Shown here piece by piece: positions 1 through 10,252 of a stretch of DNA of 64,000 nucleotides. How positions within the stretch are numbered: position 1 is the first letter of the stretch; the number at the start of each line of letters is the position of its first letter. The translations under genes were made by a program, and so were the position numbers. A model generated the notes under the pieces. It did not search any database. It was given only the letters and a program-made list of their open reading frames with translations, and was not told where the DNA came from. This DNA comes from Apiotrichum sp. Y4204 (Eukaryota; Basidiomycota; Tremellomycetes; Trichosporonales; Trichosporonaceae), in contig JAMYHL010000074.1 in assembly GCA_025531455.1 (NCBI GenBank), forward strand, positions 141,056-205,055. The letters are read 5' to 3'.

Positions 1-339
1 CCGAGACCCACGTAAATTCGGCAACAACGACGACAGCCAGCGCGTATTCCTCGCGATCGCGGTGGACGTATCGCGTACAGGCGTGAGCTGCGGAATGCAT
101 GCACGCTTGAAGCTATGCCCCCAAGAGACGTCCCCCAAGTCCGCCAGTGACGCGGATTGCGCCGGTTGCTTCTGTAGCCGAGGTGGAGGTGCCCGTAGAC
201 AGAGAATGTTGCTCGGCTCGAAAGTTGGGCATCTCTGTCAATGTCTCTGCTCTGGATATCCAACCAATCTAGACTCGCACATCCGCACACATTTCTCTCT
301 CTCCCCTTCTCCCTGCGTCTCATCTCTCCATCCAGCAAG
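1..339. other. Upstream region of the carnitine acyltransferase gene
   Basis: No gene is supported here. The stretch before the chosen start at 340 is pyrimidine-rich (about 285-335), as expected of a 5' leader. The reading frame stays open upstream to a Met at 241, but those 33 residues do not resemble the family and the Met at 340 opens a typical mitochondrial presequence. Confidence 0.5.
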
Positions 340-2247
340 ATGCTCCGCTCCACGCCCCGCGCGACGCTGCGCGCGCTACGCGCATCACACGTCCGCGCCG
401 AGTCGACATTTTCGCAGCAGGACAAGCTCCCGCGCTTCCCGCTCCCCAAGCTCGAGGACACGGCGGCGCGCTACCTCAAGTCGCTGGAGCCGCTGACCTC
501 GAAGGACGAGTACAAGGCGAGCGAGGCGGCCGTGCGGGCGTTTATCGCGTCTGACGGCCTCGGCCCAGTCCTGCAGCAGCGCCTCGCAGAGCTCGACAAG
601 GCGGCTCCCTACTCGTGGCTCGAGGACATTTGGCTCAACAAGGCGTACCTTGAGTGGCGCGAGCCGAGCTACATCAACGTCAACTGGGCGGCGAACCTCG
701 CCGGCGACGCGCCGGGTCTCCCGACCCCGCCGCCGCTCGAGGGGATCACCCGCGGCAAGATCACCGATGTACAGGTTAAGCGTGCTGCGCGCATCATCAC
801 GCACCTCCTCGAGAGCAACGACGCGATCAACAACGAGACTTTCCCCGTCGACAAGGCGCGCGGCCAGCCGCTCGACATGGACCAGTTCAAGCTCCAGTTC
901 GGCACCACGCGTGTTCCCAAGCGCGGCGCGGATGTGCTCTCCTCCACCTGGCCCGCGACGGCCAAGCACGTGCTCGTCCTGTACAAGAACGAGTGTGTCG
1001 CCGTTCCCGTGTACAATGCTGCTGGGGAGCGCGCTTCGACCGCCCAGATCGAGGCGCAGCTCCGCCAAGTCGCGGAGATTACCGACGCACAGATTGCAGC
1101 TCACGGCCCGCGCCCGTCCGTCGCCAATCTGACCGCCGGGCACCGCGACCTGTGGAGTGCGGCGCGCGAGAGCCTCGAGCGCGACGCGACGAACCGCGCG
1201 TCGCTCTCCAGCGTCGATGACTCACTCTTTGGCGTGTGCCTCGATGTCGACGTCGACACGGCCACTTTGAACGACCCGGACGTCAACTGGGCGACGTACG
1301 CGCACTCTGGCCCAGATGCCGGCCAGAACAGGTGGTTCGACAAGGCCATCGAGGTCGTCTTCCTCCAGAACGGCCGCATGGGCGCGTGCTGCGAGCACAC
1401 CCCCGTCGACGCGCTCACCACCGGCCGCCTCCTCTTTGAGGCGCTCGCAAAGGAAAAGGGCGCAGAGGACACTGCCACGACTGCCGTGTCCGCGCTCCCG
1501 CCCCCGGAGATCCTGCAGTGGAACCTCACCGCCGACGTCGTCTCCGCCATCAGCGAAACGCGCGACTCGGCCGCCAAACTCGCCTCGGACCTGCGCCTCA
1601 AGTTTGGCCTGCAGCCGGAATTCGGCGCAAAGTGGATAAAGTCGCTCGGTGTGTCTCCCGACGCCTTCTTCCAGGTCGCCCTGCAGGCGGCCTACCTGCG
1701 CGAGCACGGCGCCCCGTGCGCGACGTACGAATCGGCCAACCTCCGCAAGTTCCTTCACGGGCGGACGGAGACGATTCGCTCCGCAACGAGCGAGGCGTTT
1801 GCCTTTTCGCGCGTGTTTGACGACAAGGACGTGGACCCGCGCAAAAAGGTCGAGCTGTTCAAGCACGCTGCTGGAGTGCAGAACGCCCTGACGCTCGCGG
1901 CAAACGCAGGCGAGGGGGTTGACCGTCACCTGCTCGGTCTGCGGGTCATGATGCGTCCGGATGAGATGGACCGCGGCACGCTCTTTGCGGACCCGGCGTA
2001 CGCGCGCAGCACGACGTTTATCCTCTCCACGTCCAACACGGGCGCCGGCGACTTGTTCCGCGGCGGATTCGCGCCCGTCGCGGCCGACGGGTACGGCGTC
2101 AACTATGCTGTCGACCCGGCCGACATCAAGGTGTCCATCTCGGACTGGATCAGCTCGCCAAAGACGGACGCGCCCCGCTTCAAGGACACCATCCTCCAGA
2201 CCCTCAAGGACGTGCACGCCCTCGGTGCCCAGGTCCTTGGTCAGTAG
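340..2247 (+). CDS. Carnitine O-acyltransferase, probably mitochondrial
   Basis: Single-exon gene for 635 residues of the choline/carnitine acyltransferase family, which moves acetyl or longer acyl groups between CoA and carnitine. The family hallmarks are present: the PxL tunnel start (LPRFPLPKLEDT near residue 25), the catalytic His at about 353 in CCEHTPVDAL, the STS motif at about 563-565, and the conserved DGYGVNYAV block near the C-terminus. The length matches fungal carnitine acetyltransferases (about 600-670). The N-terminus from the Met at 340 is Arg/Ala/Ser-rich with no acidic residues for about 18 positions, which suggests import into mitochondria. No peroxisomal SKL-type tail is visible. 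The EHTPVDA variant of the active site differs from the usual CAT2 form, so acyl-chain preference is uncertain. Confidence 0.9.
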   Translation: MLRSTPRATLRALRASHVRAESTFSQQDKLPRFPLPKLEDTAARYLKSLEPLTSKDEYKASEAAVRAFIASDGLGPVLQQRLAELDKAAPYSWLEDIWLNKAYLEWREPSYINVNWAANLAGDAPGLPTPPPLEGITRGKITDVQVKRAARIITHLLESNDAINNETFPVDKARGQPLDMDQFKLQFGTTRVPKRGADVLSSTWPATAKHVLVLYKNECVAVPVYNAAGERASTAQIEAQLRQVAEITDAQIAAHGPRPSVANLTAGHRDLWSAARESLERDATNRASLSSVDDSLFGVCLDVDVDTATLNDPDVNWATYAHSGPDAGQNRWFDKAIEVVFLQNGRMGACCEHTPVDALTTGRLLFEALAKEKGAEDTATTAVSALPPPEILQWNLTADVVSAISETRDSAAKLASDLRLKFGLQPEFGAKWIKSLGVSPDAFFQVALQAAYLREHGAPCATYESANLRKFLHGRTETIRSATSEAFAFSRVFDDKDVDPRKKVELFKHAAGVQNALTLAANAGEGVDRHLLGLRVMMRPDEMDRGTLFADPAYARSTTFILSTSNTGAGDLFRGGFAPVAADGYGVNYAVDPADIKVSISDWISSPKTDAPRFKDTILQTLKDVHALGAQVLGQ

Positions 2248-2934
2248 ATTTTGTAGATGAGTATGGAAATTGGGTTGTGCCATGAGTAAATGAATCAGCT
2301 GGTGTCCATGGGTCTATGGACGATAATTAGTGCCAAAGGCTTTGAACGCTGTATACAACATTGCAGGGGTCGAGCTAGAAACAGTTTCTGCTGGCACTCG
2401 TAGGTGTCAGTGCTGTATTACTTAATTGCATTGCTGACATCGTTAGGCCATTCCCGGCCTAACATGTCCACTCGATGACTGTTGTACAGCCTGCATCGCC
2501 TTCTCCAAGCCTACACTTCGATATGCTCGACTATTGAGAGATCCAACGCTGTGACAGGACATACTAACTCAGATCGCCCCTAGCTGTAGACCCCCGATTG
2601 CTCAAGTGGATGCGGCTGAGAATGCCTGTACAGAGGCGACATAACTAATTTGCGCGCCGCGGTGATGGCCACACCCCAGACACAGTGGTTGGACGCCGTC
2701 TCTTGGAGTATGGGTCTTCTTTTTGTTCCATGCCTCTTTGAAACTTGCCTTCGATCATGCGCGGTCATAAACCCACGATATCACGATTGCTCCACTAGTA
2801 AATGACCCTGTAGACTCGGTTTCTCATCAAATGTTACAACTAAAAGGGGCTACAACACATACTGAGGTTACAAAACCTCGAGGCGACGCAAGCCGAGGCG
2901 TCGCCAACACATACTCTAATCTGTCCCCGGTATC
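2248..2934. other. Intergenic, convergent 3' ends
   Basis: AT-richer spacer between the carnitine acyltransferase stop and the stop of the next gene on the opposite strand. It presumably holds both 3' UTRs. I see no coding potential or RNA gene. Confidence 0.5.
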
Positions 2935-4428
2935 CTACACATCAAAGCGCACAGACTTGGTCCTGCGGCGAGGCGGCGTCGGCGGGCCAGTCGTCAGGTT
3001 CGAGCTCGAAGTTGATGAGGGCTCCGAGGACGACGACGTCGCGACGCGGCGCGGTTTCCTCGCCGTCTTGCGTGGCTCGGTCTTTGCCTTGGTCTTGCTA
3101 TTGGTCTTGCTATTAGCCTTGGTAGTCTTGGGCTTGGACTTGGTTTCGGTCTTGATCTCAGTCTCGGCCGGCTTGGAGACCTTGGCGGCAGCCTTCGTCG
3201 CTGCGGTCGCCGTCGCAGAGGTCTTGGGGACAGACTTGGGCGCCGCCGACCTGGACCGAGTCGGCGCCAAACGTTTTCCCTGTGGCTCGACCATGCTCTT
3301 TGCGCGCGCGCCGCGTGTCCCTTTCGTCTTAAAATTGGCATCTTTGGTCCCAGAGGCCTCTTCCGTCTGCACACGCTTGGGCCCGGCTTTGGCCTTGGCG
3401 CGCGGTGCGCGGCCCGCCGAGGTCTCTGCGCGGAGCAGTTCCGCCTCGGCCGCCTTGGCTGTAAGTTTGCGGGCGCGTTTCGGGCGCTCGAGCACGGGAG
3501 AAATGGCGCGCCGCTTACGGGAGATGAGCGGGGCCGGGAGGGGAGGCGGGGAGGCTGGATGAGGCGACGGGGATGACGGGGATGATGGAGCGGAACCGGA
3601 GCCCGGAGCTGGAGGAGGCGGGGAGACGACACGGGCCGCTAGTGTGAGGAGGTCGAGGCCTGGTGCCGCCGAAGGATGGGCGACGGCCGCGAGGAGGTGT
3701 AGGCCTACAGGAAAGGCGGGGCGGGGGGGCACTTCTGCGCCAGCGGGACAGCTGTGTGCGCGTGTTCGGAGGAAGGATACGGGGATTGGAGCGGGGAGAA
3801 TGGGTGGCGAGATGGGTATGGGTGGTGGCGGGGTGCGGAACGAGGACGACAGGGAATGGGGGAGGAAGAGGGGCTCGTGCGACGCCGGGGACGACCACGG
3901 CGAGACGACTGGAGAGGCCGAGGGGGATACGCGTGATGTCGGGAGAGATACTGGCGAGACGACGGGCGACACGGCGGGGAATGTGCCTGGGGACGGGGTC
4001 TGGACCAGGGGGTCCTTGCTCGGCGCCCCGAAGAGCTGGTCGTCTTGCTCGAACGGCACGCGAGACGGGGGTACGACCAGCGCGGGAATGGGTGAGGGCT
4101 GCCGCGTGGGGAGAAGAGAATAAGGCGGCGACGGGCTGGGCAGGCATGAAGAGGTGCGCACGCGCAGGTCGATGACCTTACGTTTCGGAATGGGGACGTA
4201 GCGGTACCTTCCGAGGGCGCTAGGCTTTTCCTTGACTTCCTTTTCCTCCTCCTCCTCCTCCTCCTCTTCCACTTCCACTTCCTCCTCGACTGGCTCCAGA
4301 GCCTTGACCTCGTTGATCGGGGGAGAAGGCGGCAGCCTGTGCCGCCGCAGCGACTGGCGCGTCGGGTGGGCCGGGACCGGGTGGGGCTTGCCCGGCGCGC
4401 GGTAGCTTTTGTCAGTGCGGCGGGGCAT
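2935..4428 (-). CDS. Disordered Pro/Ser/Lys-rich hypothetical protein
   Basis: Single exon, 497 residues from the Met at 4428 (MPRRTDKSYRAPGKPHP); the frame is open 22 residues further upstream. I recognise no domain. Near residues 45-70 there is a strongly acidic run of Glu coded by a GAG/GAA triplet tract (plus-strand about 4243-4270). The middle is Pro/Ser-rich, with repeated S-P-V-V-S-P type segments. The last third is basic, with RKRR and PKRARK clusters, Lys/Thr repeats of the NSKTNSKTK kind, and a PPRRRTKSVRFDV tail; KSVRFDV resembles an RVxF-type phosphatase docking or CDK-like end, but this is only a resemblance. Composition suggests a disordered nuclear protein. Fast evolution is likely. 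Confidence 0.7.
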   Translation of the reverse strand: MPRRTDKSYRAPGKPHPVPAHPTRQSLRRHRLPPSPPINEVKALEPVEEEVEVEEEEEEEEEKEVKEKPSALGRYRYVPIPKRKVIDLRVRTSSCLPSPSPPYSLLPTRQPSPIPALVVPPSRVPFEQDDQLFGAPSKDPLVQTPSPGTFPAVSPVVSPVSLPTSRVSPSASPVVSPWSSPASHEPLFLPHSLSSSFRTPPPPIPISPPILPAPIPVSFLRTRAHSCPAGAEVPPRPAFPVGLHLLAAVAHPSAAPGLDLLTLAARVVSPPPPAPGSGSAPSSPSSPSPHPASPPPLPAPLISRKRRAISPVLERPKRARKLTAKAAEAELLRAETSAGRAPRAKAKAGPKRVQTEEASGTKDANFKTKGTRGARAKSMVEPQGKRLAPTRSRSAAPKSVPKTSATATAATKAAAKVSKPAETEIKTETKSKPKTTKANSKTNSKTKAKTEPRKTARKPRRVATSSSSEPSSTSSSNLTTGPPTPPRRRTKSVRFDV

Positions 4429-4767
4429 GGCGGTGGCGCGCAAGAACTGGGTGAGGCAAGAGGTGCTAGAATTGTGAGTGTTGGAGATGAACAAGAGAGA
4501 TGGGATGAGGAGAAGAAAGAGGATGGAGAGGAAGGAAGAGAAAAAAGAGGAGGAGGTTAATGAGGGAAGGCAGTGAGCAGGGCTAGTCTGATGGCGAGCA
4601 CTCTGTCCCAGTCAGTCCAGTCAGCTCGGGCGATACTGTGCATGCGAGTCCTATGAGTTTGGTGAATGTTATCAATAATCCTTGTGTCCTTCTGTGTTGC
4701 TTGCGTTGCTTGTGCTGCTTGTTCTTCTTACCACTTCAGACCTTGTCGTTGTCGTCCATTCGTATTC
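4429..4767. other. Intergenic between two minus-strand genes
   Basis: Purine-rich 5' flank of the disordered-protein gene (GA-rich, about 4480-4560) followed by the 3' flank of the oxidoreductase gene. No gene is seen. Confidence 0.4.
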
Positions 4768-6584
4768 TCAAGCACCGTGCGCCATCCGGAGCTCATCGAG
4801 GCCCGTACCTCCTTCTCCGTGGATCAGCGTCTCGCCGCACTCGTGCGCGCGCCGCTGCCGCGTCACAGCCTCGCTCGCCCGGCGCACGGCCCACGTAAAC
4901 TCGTACGTCCGCGCCGCGTCTGCGTACGACGAGAGGATCCGGGTCGGTTTGCCCTCAATCTGGGGGGTTAGATATCGTTGCAGGAGTTTTGAGTTGATTT
5001 GTCGTTATTTGATTCTCATATCCCCGAGCCTCCTCCACGGCTACTCACGGCATCGATAAAGTCCGAGATCTCGGTCGTGTACGGGTCGTCTCCTGGCGTG
5101 GAGAGTACCTCGAGTTTGTCGGATCCCGGCTCGCGGACGGCCACCGACGGCGTGCCAAACGGGTCCCGCAGAATTAACTGGTACTGTCTGTCAGCGGGAG
5201 ATAGTTGGGCTGCGGTGTGTGACGGTTTCCCGGGTGTGATACAGGTAAATCCATGACCCACGACCTCGGCCTCGCGTCGCGCTCCACTCACCCCATCACA
5301 GTACACTTCGAGCCCAATTGAATACTCGGCGCCGTGGAGGACCGTGCCGTGGAGGAGCGCACCGACGGCTCCAGACTTGTATTTCCTGTCGTCAGCCAAG
5401 CCCAGGATACACTCAGCAACCGCACCAGTTGGCACTCGTCACGCGCGGAATCTTGTCCTCGAGCGGGATCGCGCCGTCGTTGAACGCCAGCCGGCTCAGC
5501 GCTCCGGGACCTTCGTGCGCCTCGAGCGCGTGCGCCGCGATGCTCTCCAGATCCACCTCACCGCCAAAGTAGCGCGACAGGTCGCCTGGTGTTAGATGGT
5601 ACAAGGCGCTCACTCACAGAGATGCGAGCCGTTCTCGATGATCGGGCCCTGCGACCCCGACGTGCGCCACCAGTCCTTCCGCACCGCAAGCTCATACGCC
5701 ATGATGTACCTGCCAAACGTTGCCATCCTGGAGAGTCAGCCACAACCCAAAAGTCCCAACACTCACACATTCAGTCCTCGATCCTCGATAATCTTCTTCA
5801 TCTCACGCACGGCCGCGAGGTATCGGAGGCAGTATCCAATACTCACGACGCCACGGTGGCGGCTCTCGAGCACGCGGCCGACCTCGTGCGCGTTGCCCAC
5901 GCTCTCGGCCCACGGCAAGCCCGTCGCGATCGGCTTCTCGAGCATGATTGCCGTGTCGGGGAAATGCCGCGTGATCTGCAGCTCGAGGTCGTTGCGAGCC
6001 TCCAAGCCGCCACGATACTGCGGCGGGCAAGCAACAAAAATCGCCCTGGTGGTAAGTCTCGCAGCCAGAGGCGGTCACACTCCACACAGCACACTCACTT
6101 CGGGACCGGGGCCTCGCCGTCGCGCACGCGCGTAGCGTACGCCTCGATGCTGGGCAGCGCCTCGGCGGCGGCATAACTGGGCGCAACAAAGGTGTCGCCT
6201 TTCGCGGCGAGCGCGCGCCGCGCACGCCTCGTGTCAGGATCAATTACGGCGGCGACCTTGAGCCGCGGGCCGAGCTTGAGCTCGGCACGGCGCGACATGT
6301 TCCAGGGGCCTGTGGAGAGTGAGTAAGTATGTGCTTTGTTCCGCGGCATACCCTCAGGCGTTCCGAACATGGCCTGTTGTTAGTCCCACCCCACAAACAA
6401 GACTCACGGCTCCAGCGCCGACGAGGACGGCGTCGAAGGCCGGTCCATCGTGCGAGGCGTGTCTGGCATTAGCCCACTTTGAGGTTGGAGCGTACGGGAC
6501 ATAGCGGTCGTAGGCGGGCGCGACGAGGCCGCGCACGGCGCGGGGTGCCCGGGCGATATGCACGGCGCGGAGGGAGCGGAGCAT
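4768..6584 (-). CDS. Gfo/Idh/MocA-family NAD(P)-dependent oxidoreductase
   Basis: Nine exons give 459 residues: 6584-6408, 6373-6352, 6309-6099, 6045-5767, 5727-5618, 5585-5426, 5385-5292, 5183-5049, 4959-4768. All junctions are GT-AG and the frame closes exactly at the stop. The Rossmann nucleotide-binding loop VLVGAGAMFGTPEG is assembled across the first two introns, and the family motif EKP (Lys about residue 174, in MLEKPIA) follows the Rossmann fold. The C-terminal alpha/beta domain carries GYCLRYLAAVREMKK. Members oxidise or reduce sugars, inositol-like polyols or dihydrodiols; the substrate cannot be read from sequence. The second exon is only 22 nt. The N-terminal 45 residues are basic and could be a targeting peptide. 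Family call is secure, function is not. Confidence 0.85.
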
Positions 6585-7247
6585 GCTGAAGATGTGGTGT
6601 GGTGTGGATTGTGTGATGTAGTGAAGCCAAGAAGCCAGGTCTCATGATCATGGATCGCATAGGCGGTTATACGCACTTGGATTGATTGTGATCTCGTGCT
6701 CCGCGGAATAGCCGGTCCCCCGCCAGCCGCAGATGGCCGATGACGCACGTGGAGCCAAACAAATTCACAACTCTCCGGATCGGAGGGTGGCTAACAGCAA
6801 TGGTGGAGGGTGGAGGTGGTGGAGGTGGGGCTGGCGACAGTGGCGGGAACAAGCGATAGTGGGGGGAGGCACTCGTGGGGGAGGCACTCGAGAGGTCGAG
6901 ATGTCATTAAGATGCATCTGAGGTCATGGTATTAACCACTCGATGTTCTCGAGATGGAACTCGGCAGCGCACAGACCACCACGCATAGCCTCGACACGAG
7001 ATGTGATCGCGAGCACCACACTCGGCGGATGTCCGGATTGGAACCACTGGGCTCCACTCCACACCGCTCCACTCCTCCACACATCTCCACACCCCACTTC
7101 TCTTTGTATGCCCACCACCTCGCTGTCATGAAATTCGTGCCATTCATACTCTCAGGCTCTCAGGATCATGGATGGTCTCTCTAAAGCAATATATGGATAC
7201 AGGAAAAGAAACACAGGCGCCACGCAACAAGCACAACTGTCCAGCTC
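6585..7247. other. Intergenic with GGGGGAGGCACTCG direct repeat
   Basis: Spacer between two minus-strand genes. A G-rich stretch on the plus strand (about 6800-6895) includes two adjacent copies of GGGGGAGGCACTCG (about 6863-6892) and TGGAGG repeats. The rest looks like the 5' flank of the oxidoreductase and the 3' flank of the ZIP gene. No gene is supported. Confidence 0.4.
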
Positions 7248-9311
7248 CTACGCCCACTTTCCGAGCACACTCATCGCGATCATGCCGACAATGAGCGCCG
7301 CGAGCGCCCCGATAATGCGGGGAATCGACGCGCGGCGCAGCGGGCCGTCGACAAAGTCCACGCTCAGCAGCTTGAATGCCGTGTAGAGCTAGATGCGTTA
7401 GCAGAGGGAATAGTGAGGCTGGGTTCAGCGTCGACTTACGAGGATTCCAGCCGAGAGCGAGTTGAGCACGCCGACGGCGATCATCGCGTTGCGCGGGTGC
7501 TCGGCGAGCGCGTGGCGCACGCCAATGCCGATTCCGATGCCGATGGGGGTGACGATCTAGGGTGAGTATGAGTACCGTGGGCGGATTCTCGGCTGCTTTT
7601 ATTCCACTCACAATAAACGCAAAGGCCATGATAAGCGCACGCAGCCGGGAAATGCACAGGAGCGCGATACGCGTGCCGAGCCTGGAATCAGCGCCACCCA
7701 CACATAGTGTACTCACGCAGCACCCTCAAAGAACTGGTGGAAGACAATGACGATAAGCAGCGTGGTCCACCCCGCGCCGGAACCCGCACCGAGAGTAACG
7801 CCAATCATGATTCTGCCGTTAGCTCGACAGTCCACTTTCTGCTGTTCGCTCGCTCGCGCCGCTCGCGACTCACGAGTGGAAGATGATGCCCGCCTCGAGC
7901 ATGACGACCTGCCATCCGTCCTGGCCCGTGTGTCCCGACGAGTGGGTGCACATCGGGATGTGCGCAGGCTCGGCGTGTGCGTGTTCGTGCGAGTGTCCGT
8001 GAGCGTGGTGGTGGCCGTGGTGGTCGTGCGAGTCGACAGGAGCGACACCCTTTTCCGCGACGCCCTCGAGCGACGAGGCCGAGTTGGTCTCGCTCGCGAC
8101 TGCTGCCTCGCCGCCGCCGCCGACGACGCCGTGCACGTGGTCCGCGCTGTTGTGTCCGCCTGTCCCGCGCGCGCCCGCGAGGTCAAACAAAAAGGTAATA
8201 AAGGCTGCGGCCATCGCGAGCGCTGGCGCGGTCGCCTCGTATTCTAGCAGACCGTCGAGGCACTCGCTCGCAAACATTGTGAAGCCGTGGAAGAGGAGGT
8301 GGATGAAAGCCGTGGAGATGATGATGCCCTGTGGGTTAGATTCGATCTCCATTCTCGGCTGCGGTCCCCTCAACACTTACAGTGCCGAAATGCCGTGCGA
8401 TGAAGAGCACGACGCCCTCGCGCTCGTTTGTCGTCTCGGCCTTGCGGAACCACTTGGCAACAAAGGGAATCGCGACGCCGATCGCGCTCGTGACAAGTAC
8501 GATGAACACACTCCCGATGTGAAGCGGCATGTCAAAGCTCCCGAGCGTGCCGCTGCACTTTTGCTCCTGCGAGCAGTCGCCGTGCGTGTGACCGACTGCG
8601 AGGTGAGCAAAATGACATAAAAATGAGATGGATACGCACTGTGGATGATGCACTTTCCGTTCTCCGCGTTGCTCGCCCCCGCCTCGTCCCCGGGACAGTG
8701 CCAGTGGTCCTCATCTAAAGTCAGCGAAGCCCAGTTGTATCTCCAACGCACGCTTCGTACATCCCGCAGCGAGCTTCTCGGCATCGGTCTTTGGCTGCTC
8801 CTTGGCCGTCGCACTCGCCGCACTCGCCTCATCCTCGGGACAGTGCCAGTGGTCATCGTCTAAAGGTCAGCGAGCCCATCCAGTGCATCTCCCAGCCACA
8901 GGTCTCAACGCACGCTTCGTACATCCCGCCGCGATCTTCTCCGCATCCGTCTGCGGCTGCGCTTTGGCGCTCGTCGTCGGCGCCGCGCCCGCAGTATCGC
9001 TCGGACAGTGCCAGTGGTCGCCGTCTAAAGTTAGTGTCTGCAAAACAGTAAACAGCATATAACCCACGCTGGGTGCATCCCGCAGCAATCTTCTCGGCGT
9101 CCGTCTTTGGCTGTGTCGTAGTCGTCGCTGCTTCGTGCTCGTCGTGCTCGCCCTCCGCATGGTCGTGGCCCTCGTGTCCGTCGGCAGTCGCGTTTACCGC
9201 GTTCGCCTGCCGGCGGTACGGAAGGACGCGCGTGATGCCCGAAGCCGGCGTGGGCTGGGCGACGACAGAACCTGCCGCAAGGGCAGCCGCGAGAATGGCT
9301 GATATTCTCAT
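7248..9311 (-). CDS. ZIP-family zinc transporter with repeated HWHC modules
   Basis: Ten exons give 543 residues: 9311-9068, 9024-8914, 8859-8752, 8714-8640, 8595-8381, 8328-7874, 7812-7717, 7681-7612, 7556-7440, 7388-7248. A signal peptide (MRISAILAAALAAGSVVAQ) leads into a His-rich stretch (HEGHDHAEGEHDEH). Three successive exons then each begin with a DHWHCP motif; the first two end in a TDAEK(I/L)AAGCTK-type block. The ZIP core follows, with the metal-site helix FGTGIIISTAFIHLLFHGF, a cytosolic His-rich loop (HDHHGHHHAHGHSHEHAHAE), and the second metal helix with HQFFEGAALG. It imports Zn or Fe, probably across the plasma membrane. The extracellular Cys/His modules suggest metal capture. 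Fungal ZIPs with one such motif are known to me; serial copies are unusual. Confidence 0.9.
8752..9068 (-). repeat. Tandemly duplicated exon-intron unit in the ZIP gene
   Basis: Two complete units, each an exon (9024-8914 and 8859-8752) ending in GGATGTACGAAGC followed by an intron starting gtgcgttg and ending ...gctgac(c)tttag, plus related half-units at either side (the end of exon 1 and the 75-nt exon 8714-8640). All four introns are phase 1 and split a His codon (C|AC or C|AT). The shared splice phase and sequence mean copies can be added or lost without breaking the frame. Confidence 0.8.
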
Positions 9312-10252
9312 GATTTGCGGTGGGTGTGGGTGATGTGAAGAGATGCATCAAGAGGTCATTGAGAAGTAGTTTTATCTGGACGCATGCCCCCCTTCGGAGC
9401 AGCAATGAGGACTTGCCAGTGATGGCCTACATCGCACATCGCACATCGATAAAAGAGGACCTCGCCGGTCGCGGATGCCAAGACATTTGGGTAGCTCTTT
9501 TTTTCCCTGAATTTATCTGCATCAAAACTGCGGATCAGCGCGCGGACTGAAGCGGCTACGCGCGGCTTTCTTTCGGCGCTGTCACATCGCACTCTCTCTC
9601 TGATCTCTGTTGAGGTCGAGTTCTTGGTGGCGGGTTGCTTTCTTGTGCTCGAACAGGTGGCATTCTGCTCACTGCTCACTGCATACAATGACAATCACGC
9701 TCCAATCTGAGACACGTTCATGCTTTTCTTACGTCGGTGGCCGGCCTGTGCGGTCTGCGGCCTGATGCATTCCGCAAGCCGCAAGAGGCCGCAACGCGGA
9801 CAAATTACTAGTGTGGAATACCGTGGTCATGACCTCTGGTCGCGGTGCGAGATCACGATATCAAAGAAAAATGTAGTTGGATGTCTAGCTAGCTAGTGTG
9901 TAGCGCATTAACAGTAGTGTGTCGGATAGCGCAGATGCTCATGTGCCCACTCTATTCTGTCCATTGACATTTCACTCTATTCAACACTCTGTCGCCCGGT
10001 GGGGATACGAGCCCGAAAGCAACGTTTACACCTCCGGTCCGCAGCACATGGTGAACACCGCCGAGTCCTCTCCTCTTACTCGTCGACAGCATCCACCCTA
10101 GCCTCGTTAGCTTCCAACATCCAGTTATAGCTCTGAATGTCTGGGTCTTTTGTTCGGTCCATTCCATCTGAAGTTTTTCACACTTACCCACTTGATCCTC
10201 GCCCACTCTCACGTTCACAAAGTACATACACGGCACAATCTAACTAGTTTGA
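9312..10252. other. Intergenic
   Basis: AT-richer spacer holding the 5' flank of the ZIP gene and the 3' flank of the acyl-CoA synthetase gene, both on the minus strand. Short local repeats occur (catcgcacatcgcacatcg near 9430; ctagctagctag near 9888). No gene or RNA is supported. Confidence 0.4.

Noticed and set aside
241..339. Upstream Met of the carnitine acyltransferase frame
   Set aside because: The extra 33 residues are translated leader-like pyrimidine sequence; the Met at 340 starts a better targeting peptide.
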